Positions 11,472 through 22,703 of a stretch of DNA of 64,000 bases are shown here, piece by piece. Source of the DNA: Dryas octopetala (Eukaryota; Streptophyta; Magnoliopsida; Rosales; Rosaceae); assembly GCA_963921425.1 (NCBI GenBank), contig OY992836.1:4913825-4977824 (forward strand). Reading direction: 5' to 3'. The notes under the pieces were generated by a model. That model saw only the letters and a program-made list of their open reading frames with translations. It searched no databases and was not told where the DNA came from. Made by a program: the position numbers and the translations under genes. The first letter of the stretch is position 1, and every line of letters starts with the position of its first letter.

Positions 11472-13495
11472 ATGAAGGTTGCTACTCCAAGTAAGCAAAG
11501 ACGTGATCCTAGCTCTTCCTCAAGGGCATCGAAGGTCACTCAGAAAGATCCTCCTGAATATAACATACTAGAGCCTATCCAATCAAGAGAGGTAGTTTGT
11601 TGACAAGGATAAATGGGTGGTGTCATACAGTTAAAGCATTCACGAATCCATGCATAGTTATAATTCAATGGGTAAATTACAATTTAATACCTCAACTTTA
11701 CCTTGGATTTCAAGTTAGTACCTCAAGTTTAAAAAGTTGCATTTCAGTACCTCAACTTTCATTTTGTTGCAATTACATACCTCTGTTAGGTTTTGTGTCT
11801 GTCAGACCGTTAAGCGCTTACGTGGCATGGTGACGTGGCTTTAAAAAATGCCACATAGACAAAAATAAAAAAATAAAAAAATAAAAAACTTTTTAAAAAT
11901 AAAATAAATAATTATAAAACCCTAATAATTAAATTATAAAAAACCAAAAAACATTTATTTTATTTATTTCATTTCTCTCGTCTCTCAGCCGCCGCCGCCC
12001 TTCCCCCCCCAATCTTCTTCTTTCCCAACAAATCAACCCAAAACCATAAAAAAAATCAACAAAAATCATCAAAATAAATCAACACAAATCAACCCAAAAT
12101 CCATTTCCAGTACACCCAAACCCACAACCCCTCCTTCTTCCCCACCCAGCAACCCCTTCTCCTGCCCCAACCAACATCCACTCCCCAAAACCCGAGCAAC
12201 CCTCCTCCCTCCCAGCCACACACCCCGCCGCCAAACCACAACCCAAACCCACCACCTGAGACCCACATAAATCAACCCTCCTCCCTCCATTGTGCTTCTG
12301 CAACTCAAAACCAGAGACCCACAACGCACCACCCGAGACCCACTCGAACAATCCTCCTCCCTCCCAGCCACACACCCTGCCGCCGAACCACCACCCAAGC
12401 AACCCTCCCTCCCAGCCACATAAATCAACGGCACCACCTGAGACCCACTCGAGCAACCCTCCTCCTTCCCCGCCACACACCCTGCCGCCGAACCACCACC
12501 CAAGCAACCCTCCCTCCCAGCCACACAAATCAACCCACCACCCGAAACCCCAAAACCCGAGCAACCGAGACCCACCAGTCACCGGAGAAAGAGAGAGGAA
12601 GAAGATGAGGGTGGTCTCACTGGAGATAGGCGCCGGAGAAAGAGATCGGGAAGAGAGAGAAGAGACAATCGCGGAGGGGGGGAACCCGAGACCCACCAGT
12701 CACAGGAGAAAGAGAGAGGAAGAAGATGGGGGGTGGTCTCGCCGGAGATGGGCGCCGGAGAAAGAGTGACAGAAACGGGAGGGGGGGCGGCTGAGTGACA
12801 GAATCGTCGGGGGGGGCGGCTGAGAGAGGAGAGAAATGAAATAAATAAAATAAATTTTTTTTGGTTTTTTATAATTTAATTATTAGGGTTTTTTATAATT
12901 ATTTATTTTATTTTTAAAAAGTTTATTATTTTTTTATTATTTTTTTGTCTATGTGGCATTTTTTAAAGCCACGTCACCGTGCCACGTAAGCGCTTAACGG
13001 TCTGATAGACGGAAAAGCTAACGGAGGTATGTAATTGCAACAAAATGAAAGTTGAGGTACTGAAATGCAACTTTTTAAACTTGAGGTACTAACTTGAAAT
13101 CCGAGGTAAAGTTGAGGTATTAAATTGTAATTTACCCTAATTCAATTCATTGTTTAAGAACAATTATTTGTTGCTTGCAGGAAGTTTCAATACTTAAACA
13201 AGAAGTTAAGCGTCTAGGTAAGACTGATACTTAATAGATTTTGACGTTTACTTTTTTCTTGAGTTGGGTATCTAATCTATGTTTTTTTTACCTCGGATAG
13301 CCCTGAAAGTTAAAGGCCTAGAATTAGAAAATCACAAATTGTTTAATAAGCTTCAGGATTTGAAAGGTATGTCAAATATAGCTCATCATATTATGTCTTC
13401 TTTTTTTTAATTAATTCAACTTGGTTGATTTTGAAGAAAGAACTATGTTGCCAGGTCGTGACAGTTCGGAGCAATTTCAACCTTTCCCCTTCTAA
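11472..13495 (+). CDS. Unrecognised split gene, 3' part, coiled-coil-like
   Basis: Four exon-like segments join with consistent phases and GT-AG borders: up to 11591 (ends ...IQSRE, donor GTAGTT), 13181-13217 (EVSILKQEVKRL), 13301-13366 (LKVKGLELENHKLFNKLQDL) and 13455-13495 (ends QFQPFPF then TAA). The upstream limit is uncertain; ATG 11472 is only the first methionine in frame and earlier exons may exist. The conceptual product is Ser/Lys-rich and then has a short leucine/charged heptad-like segment, suggesting a coiled coil. I do not recognise the family. The first intron holds the Mutator-like element at 11670-13137, and a Copia LTR lies just after the stop. It could be a host gene remnant, a functional gene end, or part of an unrecognised transposon gene. 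Confidence 0.4.
11670..13137. mobile_element. Mutator-like non-autonomous element with long inverted ends
   Basis: A 1468-bp element has terminal inverted repeats of roughly 330 bp, beginning GGGTAAATTAC and ending GTAATTTACCC. A perfect 9-bp target duplication TAATTCAAT flanks it at 11661-11669 and 13138-13146, the hallmark of Mutator-like elements. The interior is C-rich on the plus strand (Pro/His/Ser-type codons), unlike its AT-rich surroundings, and has its own tandem repeats. No transposase is present. The interior could be a captured host fragment (Pack-MULE style), but no parent gene is recognised. Confidence 0.92.
12325..12545. repeat. About 105-bp tandem repeat inside the Mutator-like element
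   Basis: The text CACCCGAGACCCACTCGA near 12329 recurs as CACCTGAGACCCACTCGA near 12434. Each is followed by CCCTGCCGCCGAACC and CACCACCCAAGCAACC, giving two imperfect units of about 105 bp. It is C-rich on the plus strand. Confidence 0.75.
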
Positions 13496-13565
13496 TTGTT
13501 TGACAACCCTGTATATGAACCTTGTGAAAAGGGATCTGAGTTGTATAATTAATTTAGAGTTATAG

Positions 13566-13775
13566 TGTTAGCATGTGAAGACTAGAATAGACTAATTAGT
13601 TAATTAGCTGTATATTAGCTGCTGTAATTTGGCTATTAGTTGTATGATAGCTGTAATATATTAGCTATTAGTACAGTTGACTTTCATACTTTCTTTATTA
13701 TGAATATTGTAATATGTTTATAAATTCAATGAAAGGAGAAAGAGATTCTGCCTGATTCTAACTTGGTATCAGAGC
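13566..13775 (+). mobile_element. Short Ty1/Copia LTR with primer site
   Basis: A 198-bp LTR-like segment runs from TGTTAGCATG to TTCTAACT (13566-13763). It is followed directly by TGGTATCAGAGC (13764-13775), the initiator-tRNA-Met primer site of plant Copia elements. About 170 bp of leader-like sequence with a long A run follows, and then the element stops at the second Tat copy. Only this 5' end is present. Confidence 0.8.
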
Positions 13776-14467
13776 AGGAAAAAAAACTAATCATTTGTCT
13801 AGTAGAAAAAAAAAAAAAAAAAAAAAAACTTAATCCTAATTCTCGCGTCTACAGTTCTTCCCTTAGTGATGCTACTGCATCTCTACCCTAGTCCACAATC
13901 AAGAATGTTGTGTTATCCTCTACCATTTATCTCTACCCTAAAGTATATACCCGGTTCAGAGCTGCAACTCTTCCAGTTAGGCTTTGGATCTACTTGCTTG
14001 TTCGCGGGGATTTCATATAAATCAAGGCTTTAATCTTCTCAGGTTTAGCCTCGATCCTTTTCACACGGGATCGCAGGATCTCCTCTTCTGGCAAACGAGT
14101 TAGCAGTCAGGATCTATCTTAAGCATGTGGGTGATCACGTCAGACGCAATGCCTGGAATGTCATCAAAACACTAGGCAAACACCTCAGTATTTGCACGGA
14201 GGAAAACGGGTATGGCTAATCGATGAGCAGGGGTGAGCCGAGTCCCCACGGATGAGCCGATCTGGTCTATCCTCTGAGATTAAGACTTCTTCCCAATCTA
14301 GCTTCGACAGGAAGAGATCGGGCAGATGAGTTCAGATCAGGGCAAAGTTAATGGTTTCAGCCCTTGGCCACCTACTAGCATCTGCTATAGGATCAAGCTT
14401 TTGGGAATCTGGTAGCTGACCCTTCTATCTGATAGAAGCAGCATAGCATGACCGAGTCGAGCATTAA

Positions 14468-14890
14468 ACTCTTTGAATGACCACACACCGATCGTCGATG
14501 GGGCATTTGATGAGAAAGTTGACATAATAGATGATAAAATCCATATCAAACAGGGCTGGTTTTCCCATGATGATGTTGTAAGATGACGATCTCTTGAAAA
14601 CTATGAAGTACGTCATGCAAGTCAGCTTTATCGGTTCTCATCCAAGTGAGAGGGAGAGGTATATGTGCCCCAAATGAACTTTTTGAATGACCACACACTC
14701 ATCGTCGATGAGGCATTTGATGAGAAAGTTGACATAATAGATGATAAAATCCATATCAAACAAGGCTGGTTTTCCCATGATGATGTTGTAAGATGACGAT
14801 CTCTTGAAAACTATGAAGTACGTCATGCAAGTCAGCTTTATCGGTTCTCATCCAAGTGAGAGGGACAGGTATATGTTCCCCAAAGGTCTG
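14468..14890. repeat. About 210-bp tandem duplication in the second Tat copy
   Basis: The text CTTTGAATGACCACACAC at 14471 recurs as TTTTGAATGACCACACAC at 14681, and the following 200 bases match closely, up to GAGGTATATGTGCCCC and its partner. The two units are more alike than the two Tat copies, so the duplication is younger than their split. Confidence 0.85.
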
Positions 14891-15699
14891 ACTACCTCTC
14901 CTCCAAATTCGATCAGAGTTGGGGTGTCAGTCAACATCTTATCCTCGCCAATTCCCATATGCTTAAATGTAGAATAGTAAAGGACATTGACTGAGCTTCC
15001 TCCATTAACAAAGGTATGAGTGATGGTGGTCCCTGCTACTTCAGAGACTATGACTACTGGATCATAGTGTGGGAAGATGACCTAGCTGTATTTGTTAGCC
15101 TCAAAGACAATCGAAGCTTAGTCCTTCTGTTGCCTTTTGGATATGCTCGGCTTACCCACTTGAATTGAGTGAGATTCATGGGTGTGGGCGGCCTATCTAA
15201 CATATCCCTTTTGAGCTCGATTAGAACTCCCAACAAAGCTTGGTCCTCCACCAATTGAACCAACGTTAGCATCTCGAGTATCAACAATGTTGGTGAACCT
15301 TTTTGGCTCAGCCCTAGGTATATTTGGGGCCTCAGTCAGGAATTTGTTGATTTTACCACTCGAGCAAGAGTTTCCAGTACGTCACGAAGAGAGTAGCAGT
15401 TGTTCGTGACATGACAATGGTTAGAATGATACTTACATTAGATATCCTCCTTAATCTGATTTGGAAGGGGACCTCGGATTTTCCTGGCAACCGGGAATTG
15501 GTCCTTGATCTTGGAGATGACCGTGTCCAGGCTGGCGATCAGTGGAGAATACTCCGTGTACTGAACATATCTGGTTTTTTGACCCAAGAGTTAGTGTGGC
15601 TTTTTCGCCTTTGTCTTCTTCCCTAAGATTGGGGCTTAGGACTTGAGGTCTTTCCCTCCTTTTTCTTACAAGTCGCTTGGTTAGTCTTTTAGTGATTCC

Positions 15700-16250
15700 A
15701 CCTGAACGTTCCACTCTTCAGCTCAGGCCCACTTTGTGGCCTCAGTAGAAAGTTCGTCGTAAGTAGAAAAAAGGTTCTTCATCAAATGTGACCTAAGATC
15801 ACCACCTAGCAGCCCTTGCATCAGGGCGTTCTGGATGGCTTTATCGTCGTACTCATCGCACTTCGTGTACTCAACATTGAAGCGAATGAGATAAGTCTTC
15901 AGACTCTTACTTTCCTGTTGTTTGATCAAAGATAGATTGTTAAGGTTATATAGTCGTGCGGATACAACTTGGTATCCTGACAGGAAGGCTTTTCTAAGGT
16001 TGGCAAATGAGTCAATAGAGTTTGGTTTCAAGGTTCTGAACCATCCCCTAGCCGATCCCTTCAGAGTTGAAGAAAAGATCCTGCACTTGGTAGCTTCAAA
16101 TGCTCTTCAAGCTTCCATGGCGTATCTGAAACTGTCTAGGTGGTCGTATGGATCCTTGACACCATTATACTAATCCTTTATAGGAGGCTTGATGTCCCTG
16201 GAGACCTCGGCGTTTAGTAGCCAATTAGTATATAGAAGGAGAAGTTATTC
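15700..16250 (-). pseudogene. gag region of the second Tat copy (fossil)
   Basis: The segment contains PNSIDSFANLRKAFLSGYQVV, SLIKQQESKSLKTYLIRFNV and NALMQGLLGGDL, matching the gag domain of the first element at 7318-7917. An Arg/Ser/Pro-rich part at about 16318-16690 corresponds to its N-terminal stretch. Confidence 0.85.
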
Positions 16251-17257
16251 ATTGTAATCATTGTAATCTCCCTGCTAGTGTACCATGGACACTTCGAATT
16301 TGGTTCTGAACCAAATCTCAGACCAAGTTCTCCACATTTGGAGTTGTTTGGGCTGGAGTGGTTTTTGCCAATCCTCTAGCTCGATCACCGAAACGTTGGC
16401 TCGTAGGTGGACGAGCGAGCATGCCACTTGCCGGTTGACAAGTAGACATGATCATAGTGGCTCCCAGCCGGCTCCTTGCGGATCGTCTGCCAATCTGTGT
16501 TCTTGAAGATGAGTGTTCGGGCTCTTCATCAGCCGCCATATTTGGTTGCGAGCCAAGTCTGCTCCCGGTTGGAGCTCTCTGCTCGATAGGTTCAGTTAGT
16601 ATTGGAATCTCAAGCGAAGTTCCAAGTCTGGATATGATTAGTGTCCCATATTCTCCGCTCGGCTCAACACAGTTGCTTCTGGGTGGCATTTAGAACTCGA
16701 GCTGTTCAGTCATGAGTATATTCTCGAAACCAGGAAATGCACAATCAATATTCTGCCGAACAAGGTGATTGTCGATGTTAGTTTGAGTGATTTGAGGGGA
16801 ATTTATTGAAGAGCGAACCTCTATCACGGCTCGGATCATCCGTGTATGGTAGCCGATCCGAACGCTTGTTTCCTACTTAGCTTGGATGCGCTGCATTTCA
16901 GCAGCTTGCTCTACCTGTTTGGACAAGAGTTCGTTGTTCCGCTTAAGGAGTTCATTCTTAGCAGCTAGGTGTTGTTGATTTTCCATTTTCAAGAGTTTGT
17001 TTGCAACTTTGATCTTGGTTGAATCCTCATTGATCTTGGCTTGTTTAGCTGCATTGGCCTTCTCCTTGCCGGGAGTGTTGGGACTGATAGACAGCCATGG
17101 ACCATCCTCCGACTCATATCAAAAAGAACTGCCATATTGAAATATACTCATGTTGTCGAAAAAGGACAAGTAAAGATTGTTGGGAGAGGGAAAAGCTTAG
17201 CGATAAAGTTAATGAACACGATGATTGTCAATGTTTTTCCCACAGACGATGCCAATC

Positions 17258-18336
17258 TGTTGATGCAAAAATCAGCTTGTGATGCAACAACTTAAAATAG
17301 ATGAGCTGGTTGATGAGTAAGCCCTATTGAAAAATGATTAGAATGATGACTTGTAATGAACAAAACTTGTTGAGTTGCTGATTGGCTTTGATGAGGTCTT
17401 CCTGCATAAACAAAGATCAAAGAAAGTAGCACCAGTGTGGTACCAGCTAACTATGCTCCGATGATAAAATTAGTGAAGTATAGGTGAAAGTGTTTGAGCA
17501 AGAACAAATAATGAACTTGGGAGGATATGGAAGAGCAAGGTAAGATCTTTTAGGTTATTCTCAAGTGTTTGTGTGTAATAGTTAGGGTTTTTGTGAACCC
17601 ATTCTTCATGTATATAAGTTGGTTTATATATACAAAGATAAGGTAAAAGATATTATAATGAAAATGAAAGGAGAATAAGAGGTCACGTCACCGGTTAGGA
17701 ACAATAGCAAGCACAACTACCAAGCCCCTTTTTCATTCAATGCTGCATTGAATGCAAGCATGGCTTGGTATGGTGGAATGCCCTAATAGTTATGGATAAA
17801 AGCTGGATTGTCAGACCTGACAGATGTCATGTCAAGTGTACTTGAGTATGGCGGTTCATCTCAATTGGATCTTCTAGAATAGCAGTGAAGTGATGAAGCT
17901 GAGCCGAATATACATGCTAATACCTTCATTTGTCAATATAAAGCCTTTGAGTGGTTGGATCTTTGGGGCGATCAGAATGAGCCGAACCGAACCAATCATG
18001 TAAAGTTGTAAATACTCCTAAGTGTGAAATGGCTATGCTTGGAGAGTTAAGCCGTTAGGATAACACTTAGATTTGAGCCGAGCCGAAGATATCTAAAAGA
18101 TGATCTTTTGAGTTTGATGAACTATCATGATATCGATTCAAATCAGATGGTGTAATCCGAACACTGGTGTTGAGCCCAATGGTATATACTGTCGTATTGC
18201 TGAGTTGGCATGATGACATGGATGACACGATTCGACCAAGTCAACCGTTGAAAGGTCAAAGTAGAACATTGGGCTCGATACGCTACGTGTTGGATTGTAA
18301 TTGGTTGATGAATCCATGTGGATTTATCCACAAACA
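17258..18336 (-). mobile_element. 5' LTR of the second Tat copy
   Basis: The LTR is about 1079 bp, from TGTTGATGC to CACAAACA on the plus strand, with the primer site at its inner edge. It aligns with the LTR at 8992-10064 at both ends and around the GTGGTACCAGC text (near 9130 and 17436). Confidence 0.8.
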
Positions 18337-18629
18337 AACATTATTCTCTTAACTACAAATCTTGGACTTCTTTTATGCATACACACATATATTAGGATAT
18401 AGTTGTATATGAAGAATGAAACATAAAAGACAAGTTTGCCCGTAATGTTAGAAATATACACTATACGTTTATTAAAATGATTTGCATTAGGATATATTCC
18501 AACATTTTCAACTTCTAATAGTGGAGCATTTTCACCTACAGACTCAAGCAATAATAGTCTCAGCAGGAATCTTATCAACACAACTAGATTGATTCTTTAG
18601 CAACAAAGGCTATACCATGCACATACATC

Positions 18630-20555
18630 CAAGGAGTAAAATTTCGGTTTCGAGGAAATTTTCGATGGAAATTTCGACGGAAATTTTTGTGGAAATTTCG
18701 ATTAAAATTTCGATTTTAACAAAATTAGATAAAAACGACGGAAATTGCTATCAAAATACGGAAATTTTGAATGAAACTTGACCATATGCTTATTTAACAT
18801 ATTATTTACTATATTGATAAAAAAACATTGAAGAAACCAAATTATATAGTAAGTTTTATGTAATATAAGATGAATATAATGCGCGCTGGTGGTAAATACT
18901 GTTAAAAAAATGGGTCACTAATTAATAATTATATAAATAACACCTCAAATTTATTTATATTACAATTTTAAATCATGAATTAAATAAGTATTCAATACCA
19001 CATAGAGTTTCTAGCAGGTTTAAATCATGAATTAAATAAGTATTAAATAAATTTATATTGAAAAATGAAAATATATTGAAACTAAAGATATAAGGATATA
19101 ATTGACCCTAAACTAACAACTACAATAGCCAAAAGTATAATTTAGATCGAGAGTTTTAGATTATTATATAATTTATCTTAAGTTTAGGTGCTCAATAGAA
19201 ATTTCCGTGTTTTTTTTTTTCTCCAACATCATGGAACTTAGCATTTTAGCAACAAATTTAAATGCACCTTTTACCATAATAAAACTGGCAGAAAAATTTT
19301 CTAGCAAAAAACAAAAAACTGGCAGGAAAAATTTCATGCCTTATAAATTTCGAATATACTGAAAAAGTAATAACGGTTGACTTTTTTTTTATTCCATTAT
19401 CCAATAGGGTCACTGAATTATGTATAAAAGGGAAATCATCTATAAACTAGACCAGCCATGTTCATCTAATGCTTGAAGTAATTGAATTTTAAAAAGGCTT
19501 AATTGTGTTTTTACCACCTAAAGTTTACATTGATTCCCACTTTACCACCCAGAACTTTATTTGTCCCACTTTACCACCCAAAATTTACATTGATTCTCAC
19601 TTTACCACCCAGAAATTTATTTGTCTCACTTTACCACCCAAAGTTTACATTGATTTCCACTTTACCACTCAAAACTATTTTTCGTGTCCCAGTTAACATT
19701 TTTCCGTCTATTTTGTCACTCTAGATTCAGGAGGTAAAGTAGGAATCAATGTAAACTTTGGGTGGTAAAGTGGGAATCAATATAAACTTTGGGTGGTAAA
19801 GTAGGACAGATAAAGTTCTGGGTGGTAAAGTGAGAATCAATGTAAACTTTGGGTGGTAAAGTGGGACAAATAAAGTTTTGAGTGGTAAAGTGAGAATCAC
19901 CCCAAACTTTGGGTGGTAAAAACATAATTAAGCATTTCATCAGCCCAATATTATCATCAAGAAGAAAACATATACACGGTATTTGTAATATCATAATAAA
20001 ATTGAAGATGCGAGTAGAAATTTGCAGTAGATCGACATCCACTCTTGTGTGGCTTTGGCTTGGTCTGAGTGTCTGACCACACACGCATATATATACTGAT
20101 ACAAGAACCATTATAGATGTATGCGCAGTCTTGCCCATAATGCATCATTAATTGAAGTATGAATTAGTACAAAGTACAAACCATGCAAGGGTCTTGCCGC
20201 CGGGGAAGAAAGTTACAGAGTGAAGATAGAGAGAGAGTCACGCCGGAGAAGGAGGCAAGGGGCGAGAAATCTTTGGCAGGGGAGAAGACAGAGAGAAATG
20301 AAAAAGAGAGAGAGATCCGAGTGAAAAATGAGAAGACAGAGGTACAGGCTATACAGTCGTACAACAAAATTTCAATATTTACAGCGAAATTTCGACGAAA
20401 TTTCACAGAAATGCACTTGAAGGGGGATCGAAATTTCGCCGAAATTTCGCCGAAAAATTACCGAAAATTAAGGGTTATGTGATAAAATTTCGGGATCCCA
20501 AAAAAATGAAAATTTCGGCAAAATTTCTCCTAAATTTTCGAAATTTCACTCCTTG
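18630..20555. mobile_element. hAT-like non-autonomous element, copy A
   Basis: The element runs from CAAGGAGTAAAATTTCG to CGAAATTTCACTCCTTG, flanked by the 8-bp duplication CATACATC (18622-18629 and 20556-20563). An 8-bp target duplication and a CAAGG-type end fit the hAT superfamily. Both subterminal regions are packed with GAAATTTCG and its complement. Text near 18870 (ATAATGCGCGCTG) is shared with copies B and C. A foldback element is nested at 19496-19934. A GA-rich stretch occupies 20220-20340. No transposase is seen. Confidence 0.9.
19496..19934. mobile_element. Foldback element with minisatellite-like inverted ends, copy 1
   Basis: The element runs from GGCTTAATTGTGTTTTTACC to its complement near 19934. 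Each arm is built from repeats of a unit like GTGGTAAAGTGGGAATCAAT, reversed in the other arm. A second copy at 61881-62290 has a perfect 9-bp duplication; here no clear duplication is visible. It is nested inside hAT-like copy A. The family is probably Mutator-type. Confidence 0.85.
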
Positions 20556-20731
20556 CATACATCCAACTTTGGCAAAACAAAAGCTTCACATGATTTCAAA
20601 AGTAAAACATCTCCACCATTTAGAAAAGCATAGATCACTTTATCAATAAACAAGGACACCATGTGAATAAGCTAAAAAGCTTTGTCCTAAATTAGAAGTT
20701 TGGTAATAGATCCTAAAAATCATAATTCTTT

Positions 20732-21386
20732 GGCATAAATTTAATTTAGACACATAACTATATATGTCATTTCAACAGGGTCCACGAACTTTAAAATATT
20801 TCAAATATACACCCGATTTATTATCTAAATTGAAAATGGACTTCCGTCGATCGATTTGTTGAGAGATCAGTTAAATGTCAACTTGGCTTTTGCTGACTAG
20901 GATTAATTGGTGACGTGGCTCCAACTCAGCATACATTTCCCGCCAAATGAGCGACACATGTCCACCTGACACAGGCCCATACACTCATCACCTTTTTCCC
21001 GCTCGTCAAATGCTCTCTTGACCATTTAGTCTCCCAAAAATATCACGTTTTCCCCCAAATTCGAATATAAATCCCTCACCTGTATTCGACGAGCGAGAAA
21101 GAGATGATGGGTTTATAGGCCTGTGTCAGGGGTTAGGTGGACAAGTGTCGAATTGTCGCCGTGTCGCTCATTTGGCGGGAAAGGTTTGCTGAAATACCGA
21201 CACGTCTCCAAGTGATTCTAATCAGCAAAACCAAGCTGGCATTTAACTGATTTCTCAACAAATCAATAGACGGAAATCTATTTTTCAATTTAGATAGTAA
21301 ATCGAGTGTATATTTGAAATATTTTAAAGTTTGTGGACCCCGTTGAAATGCCATATATAGTTATGTGTTTAAATTGAATTTATGCC
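20732..21386. mobile_element. Mutator-type inverted-repeat element near PSB33
   Basis: The 655-bp element begins GGCATAAATTTAATTTAGAC and ends with the near-complement AATTGAATTTATGCC. It is flanked by the 9-bp duplication TAATTCTTT (20723-20731 and 21387-21395). The arms exceed 200 bp and include TTTCAACAGGGTCCACGAAC and its partner. No coding capacity is seen. Its right edge is 339 bp upstream of the PSB33 start codon, so it may lie in that gene's promoter. Confidence 0.9.
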
Positions 21387-21387
21387 T

Positions 21388-21550
21388 AATTCTTTTATAG
21401 TAGATTTGAATTCTCCCTTTAAATTTTCCTCTTATCCATTGAATACAGATCAAGGTAATAGATCCTAAAAACCATAATTCTTTGATAATAGATTCGAATT
21501 CTTCTTTTAATTTTTCTCTTATCCATTGAAAACAGAGTTGATCGAAAAAA
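21388..21550. repeat. About 84-bp direct duplication upstream of PSB33
   Basis: The text TAATTCTTTTATAGTAGATT at 21387 and ATAATTCTTTGATAATAGAT at about 21475 begin two imperfect copies. Each continues with GAATTCT, a T-rich stretch and CTCTTATCCATTGAA. A fragment of the same sequence (GGTAATAGATCCTAAAAA) also stands left of the element at 20732. Confidence 0.6.
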
Positions 21551-21724
21551 AAAAAAAGGCAAATTAGGTTTTGTGGGTCGAACAAGGACCATACCTTTGT
21601 TCTACCTCCATTATCCAATATCCACTTGCCGTGGATCGCGAACGATGCTGACCCTTCATCACTTTCTCTCCCTCCTCGCCTCCCTTACTCTTTTCTCTAT
21701 CCTCCTCTACCCAAACACTCTTCC

Positions 21725-22703
21725 ATGGCCAACACCTCACCTTTCTCCCCCACATTACCCCGAAATTTCTATGCCACTCCTACCCCTGCGGCATCTTCCC
21801 GGCCTCTGCTAACCTCCCGCAAACCACCCTACAATTTCCACCATGCTGCTGCTTCACCATTCGTTGTGCGAAATTGCCATTCTGCCCATGGTAGAATGAG
21901 GAGCACGACTCGGTGCAAGGCGATGGAGGTGTCAGTAGCAGAAGAGTCGTCGGCGTCTGGCGGCGGAGGAGGAGGAGAGAACTGGGTTCCGGTGGTGCCG
22001 CTGGCGGCGCTGCCGAAGGGGGAGCGGCGCGTGATAATTCAGGACGGCGAGAACATACTGTTGCTGTGGTACAAGGACGAGGTGTTTGCGATTGAGAATA
22101 GGTCCCCTGCTGAAGGGGCTTACAGTGAAGGCCTTCTCAATGCCAAGCTCACACAAGATGGGTGCATAGTCTGCCCAACAACAGATAGCACATTCGATCT
22201 CCGCACTGGAAAAATTAAAGAATGGTACCCCAAAAACCCAGTTCTCAGAGTTCTGACTCCTGCTCTCAGGACCCTTTTCATTTATCCTGTCAAAACTGAT
22301 GAGCAGAACATTTACATCAACCTGCAAGACAGTGTCACATCCGATGCAGCTGCTGAGATTCTCTTCAGTGGGAAGGCTCAACCTGGTGTCACTGCTTCTG
22401 ATGTCAATGTGGATGAGGTAAGTAGCTAGCTACTACATATATAATTCCAGTAACCTGTTGGTTTGGTTTGGTTTGGTTTGGTTTGATTTGTGTACCTGTT
22501 AATTGATTCAGGTGAAAATGGTTGTGGATGAGGGTTTAGAAGAGTCCTTCGGTTTCACTGGGAGGAATGAAATAATAAATGGGAAGGCAGCTGTTATTGG
22601 CTTCCTATTGTTGTTAGATTTTGAACTCTTGACTGGTAAAGGCCTGCTTAAGGGAACTGGCTTCTTGGACTTTATTTATTCTGTTTCAAATGCTTTCCAA
22701 TAG
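21725..22703 (+). CDS. PSB33: PSB33/LIL8-type chloroplast Rieske-fold protein
   Basis: Two exons, 21725-22417 and 22512-22703, join in phase 0 (GT-AG) to encode 294 residues. ATG 21725 (MANTSPFSPTLP) is chosen because it is the first in-frame ATG, has a good context and opens a Ser/Pro/Arg-rich transit peptide ending near residue 65. A Rieske-like fold follows (about 85-200). The iron-sulphur ligand pattern is absent: only Cys147 and Cys150 remain and the histidines are missing, as known for PSB33. Exon 2 supplies a transmembrane helix (about 256-271) with E-x-x-NGKAAVIGF, like the chlorophyll-binding helix of light-harvesting proteins; hence the name LIL8. In Arabidopsis (At1g71500) it is a thylakoid protein supporting photosystem II-light-harvesting organisation. 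The length fits the family, and the gene looks intact. Confidence 0.93.
22459..22485. repeat. GGTTT microsatellite in the PSB33 intron
   Basis: About five tandem GGTTT units lie inside the 94-bp intron, between the donor GTAAGT and the acceptor TTGATTCAG. Confidence 0.85.

Larger units (their letters stand above)
13950..18336 (-). mobile_element. Second Tat-lineage Gypsy copy, reduced
   Basis: On the minus strand the copy keeps its 5' LTR (17258-18336), primer site (17239-17254), gag region (about 15700-16690), protease-proximal region (about 14100-15290) and only traces of reverse transcriptase. It is clearly related to the element at 1-10064 along its length but more diverged. It is a broken fossil with many breaks; its left end and 3' LTR are missing. 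Confidence 0.88.

Noticed and set aside
12069-12696. Gly/Cys/Trp-rich minus-strand frames and the Pro/His-rich plus-strand frame inside the Mutator-like element
   Set aside because: Their composition follows from C-rich tandem repeats; neither shows a start context, splice support or family resemblance.
13950-18336. A host gene with a gag-like domain
   Set aside because: The LTR, primer site and colinearity with the first Tat element show that it is a retroelement remnant.
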